Source of the DNA: Acidobacteriaceae bacterium
GTDB taxonomy: Bacteria > Acidobacteriota > Terriglobia > Terriglobales > Acidobacteriaceae
Assembly (NCBI GenBank): GCA_030041515.1
Contig: JASHNS010000086.1
Coordinates: 1-64,000 of the forward strand
DNA length: 64,000 nucleotides
Reading direction: 5' to 3'
A model generated the notes under the pieces. It worked only from the letters and a program-made list of their open reading frames with translations. It was not told the DNA's origin and ran no database searches. Each line of letters opens with the position of its first letter. The first letter of the stretch is position 1. Shown here one piece after another: positions 24,234 through 33,700 of this stretch. The position numbers were made by a program, and so were the translations under genes.

Positions 24234-24464
24234 TCAGGCGGCGGGCGTAATCAGCAGGGGCTCGATGAAAGGCGGTGGCGTGATCCTGGGGAGAACCGGA
24301 GATGCATAGCGTCCCTCCGAGATATCAGAGAGTGCTCGGTTCGCGGTATCCTCGGTTCGCGTTGAGTTGACATGGAGCACGCGCACAGCCCGAATAACTG
24401 TGGTGGCGAGGAGAAAACGATTTTCGATAGTGCGTCCCGCGGAGTAGACCAGATCAGATCGCAT
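24234..24464 (-). CDS. RNA polymerase omega subunit-like protein (RpoZ paralogue)
   Basis: The product has 76 aa. MRSDLVYSA..TIENRFLLATTVIRAVRVLH matches the omega pattern of a short N-terminal strand then NRF-LL/Q-L helix, followed by TRTEDTANRALSDISEGRY, the conserved second helix region (usually ...A-x-EI-x-G). The C-terminal LPRITPPPFIEPLL tail replaces the usual end. GAGG lies upstream of the ATG at 24464. A canonical rpoZ usually sits beside gmk or dfp; here it stands alone, which suggests a second, accessory omega. The assignment is from memory of family patterns, not alignment. Confidence 0.6.
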   Translation of the reverse strand: MRSDLVYSAGRTIENRFLLATTVIRAVRVLHVNSTRTEDTANRALSDISEGRYASPVLPRITPPPFIEPLLITPAA

Positions 24465-25125
24465 AGCGCCTCTTTTCCCGGTAATGGTGCGTTTGCTACC
24501 GAAGCCGGGCTCGAGGCACGTACCCGATGCGGGTCCGTCTGTTGGGGGAAGCTCCGATCCGGCAACTTCGAAATGAACCGGCTGGGAGAGCGATCGAGGG
24601 TTGGCTGAGAAATGCAGATCGATCCACAATTGGGATCAGATCTGTTACGAGCATACGCTCATTCCACCTTTCAGGGCGGATTCTTTTCGGGGATTGCCAG
24701 AGCGATGGTCCACTTCCGTCCGGCCGTCGAATCCGACCGGGTGTTCCCGCCGGTTACGATTCATCGCCTGAATTGCAAATGGTCCCACCCCGCGTTCAGC
24801 GACAGATTCAATCCGAATGAAGAATGGAACCGTGCCATGGTAACCACGCCAGGGGTTTCGAATTTCGCAGCCGGCCGAGCGGAGAGGACGTCGTCGTCCC
24901 GTTCTCCACGATTCAGAGCAGCGCCTTCCGCGCGCCGGAAGCTCTTGTGTGGTCGCGCTCTCGCGTGTCCTGGCCAGTATGGATACCTGCATCCCGAACT
25001 GAAGGACATCGCCAACCTGGTCAACGAACGGAACGAAACGAACCAGGACGCGGTTTTACATCATCGTTTGCGTCATAGTTCTGCCTTGGTGCAGTAGGGA
25101 ACGGCAGCTAACTTATTGAATTGAT
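24465..25125. other. 661-base region, no supported gene
   Basis: An open frame at 24612-25097 plus (161 aa) and several on the minus strand exist, but the products are low-complexity (Ser/Arg/Ala runs), lack good ribosome binding sites and resemble no family. I see no promoter, terminator or repeat that I can defend. Confidence 0.45.
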
Positions 25126-25199
25126 TGGCTGCCCCCCAGGGATTCGAACCCCGATATGCTGATCCAGAGTCAGCTGTCCTGCCGTTGAACGAGGGGGCA
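25126..25199 (-). tRNA. tRNA-Gln, anticodon CUG
   Basis: The minus strand folds as a complete tRNA: acceptor stem TGCCCCC/GGGGGCA (25193-25199 with 25130-25136), D-arm, anticodon stem GCTGA/TCAGC with loop CTCTGGA and anticodon CTG at 25165-25167, T-arm with GTTCGAATC, discriminator G at 25129 and an encoded CCA at 25126-25128. It reads CAG codons for glutamine, fitting a GC-rich genome. Confidence 0.93.
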
Positions 25200-25895
25200 G
25201 TGATCGATGAGCCACGGCACGACGCTTTTCTCGGTCTCTGGAACGACCTGAAGACCTCAGCATCGAGCACCGCCCTTTCATAGTATCGGCAGGCCGGATC
25301 GCGGTCAAACTCCACTTGCCTGACGAGAGAGTTTTCTGCTGACCTTCCCTGTGGTAATTGATTCATTTCATCAAGCTTGCCGGTGGCGGCTAGAGGACAG
25401 CGGCAAGCTTATGAAAATCGAGATGCTGCAACGGCACTTTGGCTCGCTGTCCTTACTGAATCGTAATGAGGGGCAGAGCGTTCCAAAAGAACCGACGCAT
25501 TCGTGTCTCCATCGGAGCCGAAGGGTGGTCTGCGTTCAACCAGGCAGCCATGGAAAAAGCTCTGCCGACGCAAGAGGTGGGCCGAGCTTTCCAGTTCCAT
25601 GGCAGGAAGCGCGGGGAATTGGGGCAAGAGAAATGGGCGGCTCGGGGAGTACCCGAGCTGGGAACGTTCAAGGCAACACCTTTGATGACCTGGCCCGCCG
25701 GTTGTTAATGTCCCCGAAGCTTGTGGTTACATATATCGTAACTGGACTGCAAGCGCTCTGCGCACGACACTGCGCGCACGCGGCAAACGCGACGGTGAGG
25801 CCCATGAAGAGGTACGCTATTTATCTCCTATCGGGTTGTCGCTCCTTTCATCCCTTTGTTCTGACTAAGCCATCTGTAACGCGTGGACGCCCGCT
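25200..25895. other. 696-base region between tRNA-Gln and the TonB receptor, no supported gene
   Basis: Frames on both strands overlap (25351-25908 plus, 25409-25627 minus), but their products are of mixed composition and have no recognisable motif. Proximity to a tRNA 3' region would suit an old integration scar, but no attachment-site duplication of the tRNA end or integrase was found. Confidence 0.4.
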
Positions 25896-28800
25896 TCAGA
25901 ACCGGTAATGCATGGAAACCTGCATCACACGTTGCGATGAATTCGTGTTGCTGATTTGGCCGAAGATGCCGTATGGCAGATACTCCAACTGGGAGACCGG
26001 CGGCCCGTAGCTGGCGATGTTTAAGGCGTTGAAGGCATCGCCGCGCAACTCCAGCGTCTGTGACTCTGCGATGGGGAAATCCTTGAAGGCGGAGAGATCC
26101 ACCTGGCGGAATCCTGGGGCGCGTTCTGAGCCGTTCTGCGCGTTACCGAATCCGAGGAAGGATTCCACGCCGTAGGCGCAGGTACCGTTGTCGTGGGTGC
26201 TGCCGTCGGAGTTGAAGCCGATGCATGGAGTGGCCGAGGGGTCGGTGCCAAACCAATTCTGGACGGTTCGATGCCGGATACCCATGGGCCGGAAGTGAAT
26301 GGCGTGGGCAGCCCAGCTATTCACGTAGTAGTCCTCGTAGGAGTACATCGTCAGCGGGAATCCAGAGTACATGACGACACCGGTGGAAAGTTTCCAGCCG
26401 CCGATTGCTTCATTGAGGCCCCGGTTGATATTGCTGCCGAAGCGCATACCGCGCCCAAAGGGAAGGGCATAGGTGGCATATCCATTGAAGGCGTTGCGTG
26501 CGTCCTGGCCCGCCGGGCCATAGTCGCCACGCGGGTTGCGGAAGTCCTGCAGGAAGGAGGACGATTCTGAGACCCCGCCGACCCCATAGAATCCGGCGTT
26601 GTTGGTCATGGCCTTGGCCCATGTGTAATTGAAGGTGTATTCCAGGCCGCTGGACATGCGGTGCCGGATGGTGGCCTGCATGGCGTTGTAATTGGAATAG
26701 CCCTCCGACTCGGTGATCTGCAGGTTGCCCTCATTGCCGACCAGGCCGCACGCGGGAGCAGCCGGGGCAATTGTGCCGCTGCAGTCACCGTCAGCCAGAA
26801 CACCGGAAGCCGGGGTAAAGAACTGGTCGGCTTCCATGGGGATCACGAGATGCTGGCCGACCTCGCCCACATAGCCAAGCTGAGCAGTTGTGTTGCTGCT
26901 GATCATCATCTGCCAGGCCAGGTTGTATTGCTGGATCAGCGCGGGCTTCAGATGGGGATCCCAGGCCTGGTAATTGAAATAGCTGACCGAAAGCGCTCCC
27001 GGACCGAGACTGAAGCCGTTCTCCACAGGCAGAGGCGCAAGGCCGCTGCTGGTGGTGGTGGGGGCGGTGGGAGAGGCAACAAAGCTGCCCTGGAAAGGCG
27101 CGTTCATCGTCATTCTCCAGTTCAGGCCGGTACCTTCCAGGTCGTCAGTGATTCCATAGCCGCCGCGAACGACGAAGCGGGGCGACAGTTGCCACGCGAA
27201 TCCAAGGCGGGGCATGAACTCCAGGTAAAACGGCTGGTAAAGGGCGCGGCTGTTTCCGTTTTTCCCGGCGAATTCGATACCCGCGGCGGTAATGTCATTC
27301 ATGTTGGAGAGATTGACGCTGGCTTCCTTGTTATTCACTTCATAGATGGGCTGATCGTGGGCGTAGCGTAAGCCCAGATTCAGCGTGAGGTTGCGCCGCG
27401 CGCGCCAATCATCCTGGACATAGTAGGCGTTACGGTACTGGCGCTGACCATTGTCTCCGGAAACGCCCCCAACCGCGGCGCTGGCGCCCTGGTCAAGAAC
27501 GAAATCCGCAAAGGAGTAGCCTGGTGATTTGGTCAGGCCGTCCGCCGTGTACTGCCCGTTGTAATAGAACTGGCCGAGTGCGCCGGAATTGCCGGAGTAG
27601 TAGGTGTTTTGCTGGTAGCGCATGATCTGCACACCGAACTTCGTGGTGTGACTGCCATGCTGCCAGGTAAAGTCGTCGCCGTAGAAGAAGTTGTTTTCGT
27701 GGAACTCAGTTACGATTCCCTCGGTGCCCACATTTGACTCGGTGCCGCTGAAAGCCATCTGGCTAAAGCCAGGGAAGGCCTGAGCGAACGGAAGTCCAAT
27801 TGTATTGTCGCCATTGCTGGCGAAGAGCCCCGTCGTATCGTTAGGAACACCGGAATCAACCACAGTGCGGGTGACACCAGCGCGGAATTCATTCAGCAGG
27901 TTGGGCGAGAACGTATGGACCCAGTTAGAGACAAAGCTCTCGAAGGGGTAATCGTTGAGCGGTGAGAAAGATGTCGGCAACACCGGCTGCGAGGTGAAGT
28001 CATACGCATCGCCGTAGGTGTAGCGGCCCATCAGAGTATCGCGTGTGTCGATGGTGTAGTCGACGCGGACGTCGCCCTGATTGTTGACCGTATGACCCTT
28101 CGTCGCGCCTACGTAGTTGTCTTCGTCCAGCGTGCCGGCGACCGGAGCTTTGTTGGGCAGCGGGTAGACGTTGGGGTGGGCAAAAAGATACTTCGCAACC
28201 GGGTTGACAATGGGGATCTGATTGTTCGTGTACTCGGTGGCGTTGGAGTAGCCGCCACCATTCTGGTTGTTGTAGAGCTGGATGCCGCCGTATTGAGGCG
28301 TCAAAAGGGCGGAAAAATCTCCTGTGCGCATGGCGGGTGTAGCCACGCTGGCGTAGCCCAGGCCTCCAGTGTGATAGCGGAAGCCCTCGTAATCCCCGAA
28401 GAAGAAGAGTTTGTTTTTCAAGATGGGGGCGCCGAAGGTGGCGCCGAACTGATCCTGGGTGAACGGCGTGGATGGCACGCCGGCAAAGCTGTTGGCCCAT
28501 GAAGTGCCAGCCATATTGTTGTTCTGGAAGTAGTCGTAAGCGCTGCCGTGATACTGATTGGTGCCGCCCTTGGTCACGATGAGGACTTCGCCGCCATTCA
28601 CATTGCCATACTCGGCATTGGCATCGCCAGTGATGACCTGCATTTCCTGGATGGAGTCGGGCGCGGGATTGTAGGCGGCGAGATCGTTGATGGTCTCGTT
28701 CATTTCCACGCCGTCGAGGACATAATTGTTGGTCTGTCCTCGGTTGCCGTTGAAGGAGGGCGTTCCGAGCCAATCCGAGTCGCGCTCATTGCCGTCCGCG

Positions 28801-29336
28801 CTGGCCATATAGGCCATACTTGGGTTGACGGAACCCGGTACAAACAGCGTGGCGGTCTGAAAGTTGAGGCCGTTCAGAGGGATGGTTGAGAGCGCAGTGG
28901 AGGAAATTGTCGATTGGAGGGTGGCGTCCTGTGTCTGGAGCAGCGGGGACGTGTTGGATGAAACCGTGACGGTAGTGGAGGCGCTCCCCACCTGAAGTTT
29001 GGCATCGATTTTCGCGATCTGGTCGATTTGCAGCTGGAAGGCCGCAATTGTGGTTGTAGTGAAGCCACTCGCCGCTACGGTTACCGAGTACGTCCCGATG
29101 GGCAGAAACTCAAGGTTGTAATCGCCAGACTGGTTGGTGACCGTGCTGGTCTTCACGCCGGTGGCCGTGTTGGTGGCGGTAACGTGGGCGCCGGGAACAA
29201 CGGCTCCGCTGGGGTCGGTGACCGTGCCGCGGATGGTGCCAGTGATGGTCTGCGCGGATGCGACCGCGGTGATGAGGGTGATCGCGGCAAAGGCGATTGC
29301 CGCGGCGCGGATACGGCGCCAGAATGCTCCAGACAT
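25896..29336 (-). CDS. TonB-dependent receptor, Oar-like, with carboxypeptidase-regulatory-like N-terminus
   Basis: The product has 1146 aa: a signal peptide ending SAQ, a CarboxypepD_reg domain (about 28-110; TGTIRGTVTDPSGAVVPGAHV and GDYNLEFLPIGTYSVTV), a plug domain carrying NNYVLDGVEMNE and GEVLIVTKGGTNQYHGS, and a long beta-barrel ending in an aromatic HYRF, the BAM recognition end. Acidobacterial Oar-like receptors import or sense oligosaccharides or peptides through the outer membrane. GGAGGCAGTC precedes the ATG at 29336; the frame upstream to 29519 is not used. It is divergent from a GntR regulator with an interleaved palindrome between them. Confidence 0.93.
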   Translation of the reverse strand: MSGAFWRRIRAAAIAFAAITLITAVASAQTITGTIRGTVTDPSGAVVPGAHVTATNTATGVKTSTVTNQSGDYNLEFLPIGTYSVTVAASGFTTTTIAAFQLQIDQIAKIDAKLQVGSASTTVTVSSNTSPLLQTQDATLQSTISSTALSTIPLNGLNFQTATLFVPGSVNPSMAYMASADGNERDSDWLGTPSFNGNRGQTNNYVLDGVEMNETINDLAAYNPAPDSIQEMQVITGDANAEYGNVNGGEVLIVTKGGTNQYHGSAYDYFQNNNMAGTSWANSFAGVPSTPFTQDQFGATFGAPILKNKLFFFGDYEGFRYHTGGLGYASVATPAMRTGDFSALLTPQYGGIQLYNNQNGGGYSNATEYTNNQIPIVNPVAKYLFAHPNVYPLPNKAPVAGTLDEDNYVGATKGHTVNNQGDVRVDYTIDTRDTLMGRYTYGDAYDFTSQPVLPTSFSPLNDYPFESFVSNWVHTFSPNLLNEFRAGVTRTVVDSGVPNDTTGLFASNGDNTIGLPFAQAFPGFSQMAFSGTESNVGTEGIVTEFHENNFFYGDDFTWQHGSHTTKFGVQIMRYQQNTYYSGNSGALGQFYYNGQYTADGLTKSPGYSFADFVLDQGASAAVGGVSGDNGQRQYRNAYYVQDDWRARRNLTLNLGLRYAHDQPIYEVNNKEASVNLSNMNDITAAGIEFAGKNGNSRALYQPFYLEFMPRLGFAWQLSPRFVVRGGYGITDDLEGTGLNWRMTMNAPFQGSFVASPTAPTTTSSGLAPLPVENGFSLGPGALSVSYFNYQAWDPHLKPALIQQYNLAWQMMISSNTTAQLGYVGEVGQHLVIPMEADQFFTPASGVLADGDCSGTIAPAAPACGLVGNEGNLQITESEGYSNYNAMQATIRHRMSSGLEYTFNYTWAKAMTNNAGFYGVGGVSESSSFLQDFRNPRGDYGPAGQDARNAFNGYATYALPFGRGMRFGSNINRGLNEAIGGWKLSTGVVMYSGFPLTMYSYEDYYVNSWAAHAIHFRPMGIRHRTVQNWFGTDPSATPCIGFNSDGSTHDNGTCAYGVESFLGFGNAQNGSERAPGFRQVDLSAFKDFPIAESQTLELRGDAFNALNIASYGPPVSQLEYLPYGIFGQISNTNSSQRVMQVSMHYRF

Positions 29337-29513
29337 GACTGCCTCCAAAAATGGTTTGCACAACCGGGGTGCTTTGTGTCCTCGGCAGCTGTACACACTG
29401 CCGTTACGGCCGGGGCTTTGGCAGCTGGGGAGCTGAGGAGAGGGGAACTGGACGGCTCCCGACTTCCGGGCCCGGCTCGAATGACGGCCATTGGAGCACA
29501 GGGGAATCAGGAG

Positions 29514-29547
29514 TGTCAATATGCATGTCTAGTCTTATAGAAGACAT
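29514..29547. promoter_or_regulatory. GntR-type operator next to a -35 box in the divergent region
   Basis: Positions 29525-29547 carry arms ATGTCT/AGACAT around an 11-base centre, and inside it GTCTT-ATAG-AAGAC (29532-29545) is a second perfect inverted repeat. GTCT/AGAC cores are typical of HutC/UTRA-type GntR operators. On the minus strand TTGACA (29514-29519) lies next to it, a good -35 for the TonB receptor, though its -10 is poor. The GntR gene starts 70 bases to the right, so autoregulation and control of the receptor are likely. Confidence 0.55.
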
Positions 29548-29616
29548 AAAAATCGGTGATGGAGGTGCGCGGACCTCTTGACTGCGGTAAGCCGATGGGT
29601 TTATCTGGTGAGACTC

Positions 29617-30408
29617 ATGAACGCACGCCCCATCCTGTCTTCGTCACCTTTGGAGCGCGGGAGCGGGATTTCTCTTTATCGCCAGATCCAGCACAAGCTG
29701 ATGGACCAGATCCGCTCGGGAGCGTTTAAGCCGAGCGAGCCGCTGCCGTCCGTGGAGGAGATTGCGAATCGGTACGGGGTGAGCCTGATGACGGCGCGGC
29801 AGGCGGTGCGGTCGCTGTGCGATCTGGGCGTGATCTACAGCCAGCAGGGGAAGGGAACCTTCATCACGCGCACGAAGGTGGAGAAGAATTTCCGGCGGGT
29901 GCTTTCTTTCAGCGAGGAAATGAAGATGCGGGGATCGACGCCGGAGTCACGGGTGCTTTCGCTGCGGTTGTGTGCGCCGAGCCGCGAGGTGCGGAAGGCG
30001 CTGGAGCTGAATGGCGGGGAGAAGATCTACGCGCTGCACCGGCTGCGGAAAGCGGATGGCATACCGATGGGGGTGGAGCGCAGCTGGCTGCCGGCGCTGG
30101 CGTGTCCGGATCTGCCCCGAGTGTTCGAGGCAAACGCCTCACTGTACCGGACGCTGGGCGAGCACTATGGGATCCAGCTGCACAGCGCGAGTGAAGTGGT
30201 GGAAGTAGGCAAGGCGACGGCTGAAGAGGCGCGATTGTTGCGCATCAAGCCGAGGAGCCCGGTTTTTCTGTTCACGCGCACATCATTTCTGGAAAATGGG
30301 AAACCGACGGAATACGTGAAGTCGACGTTTCGCGGCGACCGATACCAGTTTGTGAACCGGCTGACCCGGCTGAATGCAGTTTTGCCAGGGGCGTCAGGGG
30401 AGCTGTAA
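29617..30408 (+). CDS. GntR-family regulator with UTRA ligand-binding domain (HutC subfamily)
   Basis: The product has 263 aa. The winged helix (about 14-80) has SLYRQIQHKLMDQIRSGAF, PLPSVEEIANRYGVSLMTARQAV and QQGKGTFI; a UTRA domain (about 95-250) follows, with LHRLRKADGIPMGVERSWLP and PRSPVFLFTRTSFLENGKPTEYVKSTFRGDRYQF. Such proteins bind sugar phosphates, amino sugars or related metabolites and release DNA. GGTGAG precedes the ATG at 29617; a TTG at 29578 would add 13 residues without better support. It lies between two TonB receptor genes, the first divergent, so it probably controls one or both. Confidence 0.9.
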   Translation: MNARPILSSSPLERGSGISLYRQIQHKLMDQIRSGAFKPSEPLPSVEEIANRYGVSLMTARQAVRSLCDLGVIYSQQGKGTFITRTKVEKNFRRVLSFSEEMKMRGSTPESRVLSLRLCAPSREVRKALELNGGEKIYALHRLRKADGIPMGVERSWLPALACPDLPRVFEANASLYRTLGEHYGIQLHSASEVVEVGKATAEEARLLRIKPRSPVFLFTRTSFLENGKPTEYVKSTFRGDRYQFVNRLTRLNAVLPGASGEL

Positions 30409-30710
30409 TTTCGTGGCGCGATCGCGACCGCGCGCACGAGACCCGTTGGGTTGCTTGTATTTTATTCGCAAGGAGGCCGCCCGTTCAGCTAGTATGTTTT
30501 ATCCATTCTCGCGTTCCTGCGATGGGCTCCTTCGGTTGACGCACTGATGTGCAGCATGGCACAACGGCGCGGATGCAGCTGTTCTGCGCGGTAGAAGCAA
30601 CAGAGACGATTCACCGTGAGCTGAGGGCGAGGCTTGCGGAACCATCGATCCAGAGCGCGCTCCCCAGATGGCACAAGGCGCGCACGGACAAGCGGTTTTG
30701 GAGGTCAGTT
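30409..30710. other. 302-base region upstream of the second TonB receptor
   Basis: No gene is seen; the receptor frame is open to 30549 but not coding-like before 30711. AT-rich elements around 30450-30465 (TTGTATTTTATTC) and 30493-30503 (ATGTTTTATCC) may hold the promoter, but no pair of boxes with good spacing could be fixed. Confidence 0.4.
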
Positions 30711-33700
30711 ATGAGGGGTATCCTGCGTGGTGGGATGCTGGCATGCATCCTGAGCCTGAGTGTATTTGCCTTTGCCCAGACGGCGACGACCTCGCTGCGG
30801 GGCGTGATCAGCGATCCGAGCGGGGCGGTGGTTCCGGGAGCGAAGGTGGTCCTGAGCGACATCGCCACGGGGACGAATTACCATACAGCCTCGAATGGCT
30901 CCGGTTTCTACATTTTCCCAGTTGTCACGCCGGCGCCTTATCGCGTGACGGTGACCGCGCAGGGCTTTGCAACGGTGCAGAGCTCCATCACGCTGCTGGT
31001 CAACCAGCCGTCGACGCTGAACTTCAAGCTCACGGTGAGCAGCGCCACGGTTACGGTGAAGGTGAATTCAGCCGCAGAAGCCCTGAACATGACGGACGCG
31101 ACGGAAGGCAATGCCGTGGGCAACACGGTGATTGAGGCGCTGCCGATGGACAGCCGCAATCCCATTTCGCTGCTGACGCTGCAGCCCGGCGTGTTGTATA
31201 TCGGCAACAACAGCGACAGCCGTCAGGGTTCGGTGGCCGGCGGCCGCTCCGATCAGGGCAATATCACGCTCGACGGGCTGGACGACAACGATGAGGTTTT
31301 CGGCACGGCGTTCACCGGAATCCTGCGCTCGACGCTGGATTCGACGGAAGAGTTTCGCGTGGTGACGTCGAACGGAACGGCGGAGGCGGGACGGTCATCG
31401 GGAGCGCAGGTGGAGCTGATCACCAAGAGCGGAACGAATCAGATGCACGGCGCGCTCTATGAGTACTACCGTCCGAACAACGTGGTGGCCAACGACTACT
31501 TCAACAAGTATGGCGAGCTCGCAAGCGGCGAGCCCAACCTGCCTCAGTTCTTCCTGATGAACACATTTGGCGGTGCTGTGGGCGGCCCCATTATCAAGGA
31601 CAAACTCTTCTACTTCTTTAACTACGAAGGATTCCGCGAGGGCACGCATCAGGTGGTCGGGGCGACGGTGCCGACCACTACGTTCATGCAGGGCGGACTC
31701 TACTACCAGGATGTCAACAACAACTACGATCTGTTGCAGGCCAGCCAGGTTGCATCGCTGGACGCGCCGTGCAAGAACAACACTTTCAACGGCCAGCCCG
31801 TTTGTCCGAATGGACCCGGCGCCAATCAGGCAGTGCTGAGTTATCTGAAGACCGAGCCAGCGGTGGCGCCCATCACCGGCGGATCCCCGATCCTTGGCGA
31901 TGGCTACAACAGCGGCGCTCTGTTTTTCACTTCGCCGGCACCGCAGACGCTGAACACCAGCATCGCCAAGATCGATTTCGATCCCAACAGCCGCAACCGG
32001 TTCTTTGTGCGCGGCAACCTGCAGAAGGATACGACATCGGGTGCGGAGCCGTTGCCTGGGCAGCCAGCCAGCAGCTTCATCGACGACAACACCAAGGGTT
32101 TGGCAGCCGGATACACGTGGCTGCCCACCAACAACATCGTGAACGAACTGCGTTACGGGTTTATTCGTCAGGGCTACCAGATCAACGGGCCCGGGCAGAG
32201 CAACTACGTCGGTTTCTCCGGGCTAACCCAGCCGGTGGAGTACTGCGACTGCGCGCAGCTGCGGCACGTCCCCGTGAACGAAGTTACGGACACGTTGACC
32301 TGGACGCGCGGATCGCACACCTTTGCATTTGGGGGCACCTGGGATCAGGTGACGGACCACTTCGGCTCCGACGGGAGTTCCTTCAACACAGCCTCAACGA
32401 ACCCCCTCTACGATAACGAGAAGGAGTTGCCGGCGCCGGGGCCGTCCAATGGCAATCCGGCGATTAACAGCAGCTTTTACACCAGTTCGTGGGCGAATGC
32501 CTATGGCAATCTGATGGGCGTCATCCCCGAGCTGACCAACACGTACAACTACCAGATCGCCTCTGCTTCGACGGGCAATGCCCTGCCGAATGGCGCTTTT
32601 GTTCTTCGCAACTATCGTTCCAACGAGTTCGAAGGTTTCGTGCAGGACACCTGGCACGCCCGGAACAACGTCAACGTGATCCTCGGTTTGCGATATACGA
32701 ATCTACAGACGCCCTACGAAACAAACGGCCAGGAGATCGCGCCGACCATCAATATCGACAAGTGGTTCAGGCAGCGCGAAATCGCCGCACAGCGCAGCCA
32801 AATCTACGAGCCGCTGCTTTCGTTGGCGCCTGCCGGCAAATACTGGGGCAAGCCCGGCTACTACCCGAAGCAGAAGGACAACTTCGCGCCGCGTATTGGC
32901 GTGGTCTGGGCTCCGCGTACGGACACCTCGGTGCGCGCGAGCTTCGGCATGTATTACGACCACTACGGGCAGGCGCTGATCAACGATTTCTCCGGTTTCG
33001 GCTCCGCCGGTTTAGCCACAGCCATCACCAACCAACCGGATGTGCTGAGTTTTGAGGACGCGCCGCGTTTCACTGGCGCCACCAGCCTGCCCAATATCCC
33101 ATTGCCCGCGTCTCCTACTTCACAAACATTTCCGTACACACCGCCGCCGTATGGGTTCCAGATTTATTGGGGCATCGACAACGTGATGAAGACGCCGTAC
33201 TCCGAGGAGTTTAACCTCTCGCTCCAGCACGAGTTCGCGGGGGGATGGGTGTACGAGCAGGCCTACGTGGGCAGGCTGGGACGGCATCTGCTCCAGCAGA
33301 TCGATTTCGCGGAGCCCACCGACTTTGTGGATCCGCAGGGCGGCGGCGACTATTTCGGCGCGGCCAGAATTCTGTCGAAGGCCGTCGATGCTGCGCCGCT
33401 TGTGAACGGTGCGAAAGTCAACAATAACGTTCCGGCCATTCCTTACTTCGAACACATGTTTCCGTACATGAAGGGCGTTGATTACGCGGGAGAGAGCGCG
33501 ACGCAGGCGATCTTCAACGACGCATGGGCGGGGACGCGCTACTACGGGGGCGAAACGCTCGGCCTCGCCATCCTGGATGCCTTTGGGATTTTCCCGGGAA
33601 GTCCACTCACTTCGACGGGTCCTGCCCAGTCCACATTCTGGACCGATCAGTTCTCTTCGCTCTATGGACTGGCCACGATCGGCAACAGTTCCTACAACGC

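Noticed and set aside
24612-25097. 161-codon open frame on the plus strand
   Set aside because: Ser/Arg/Ala-rich product with no motif and no good ribosome binding site; not counted as a gene.
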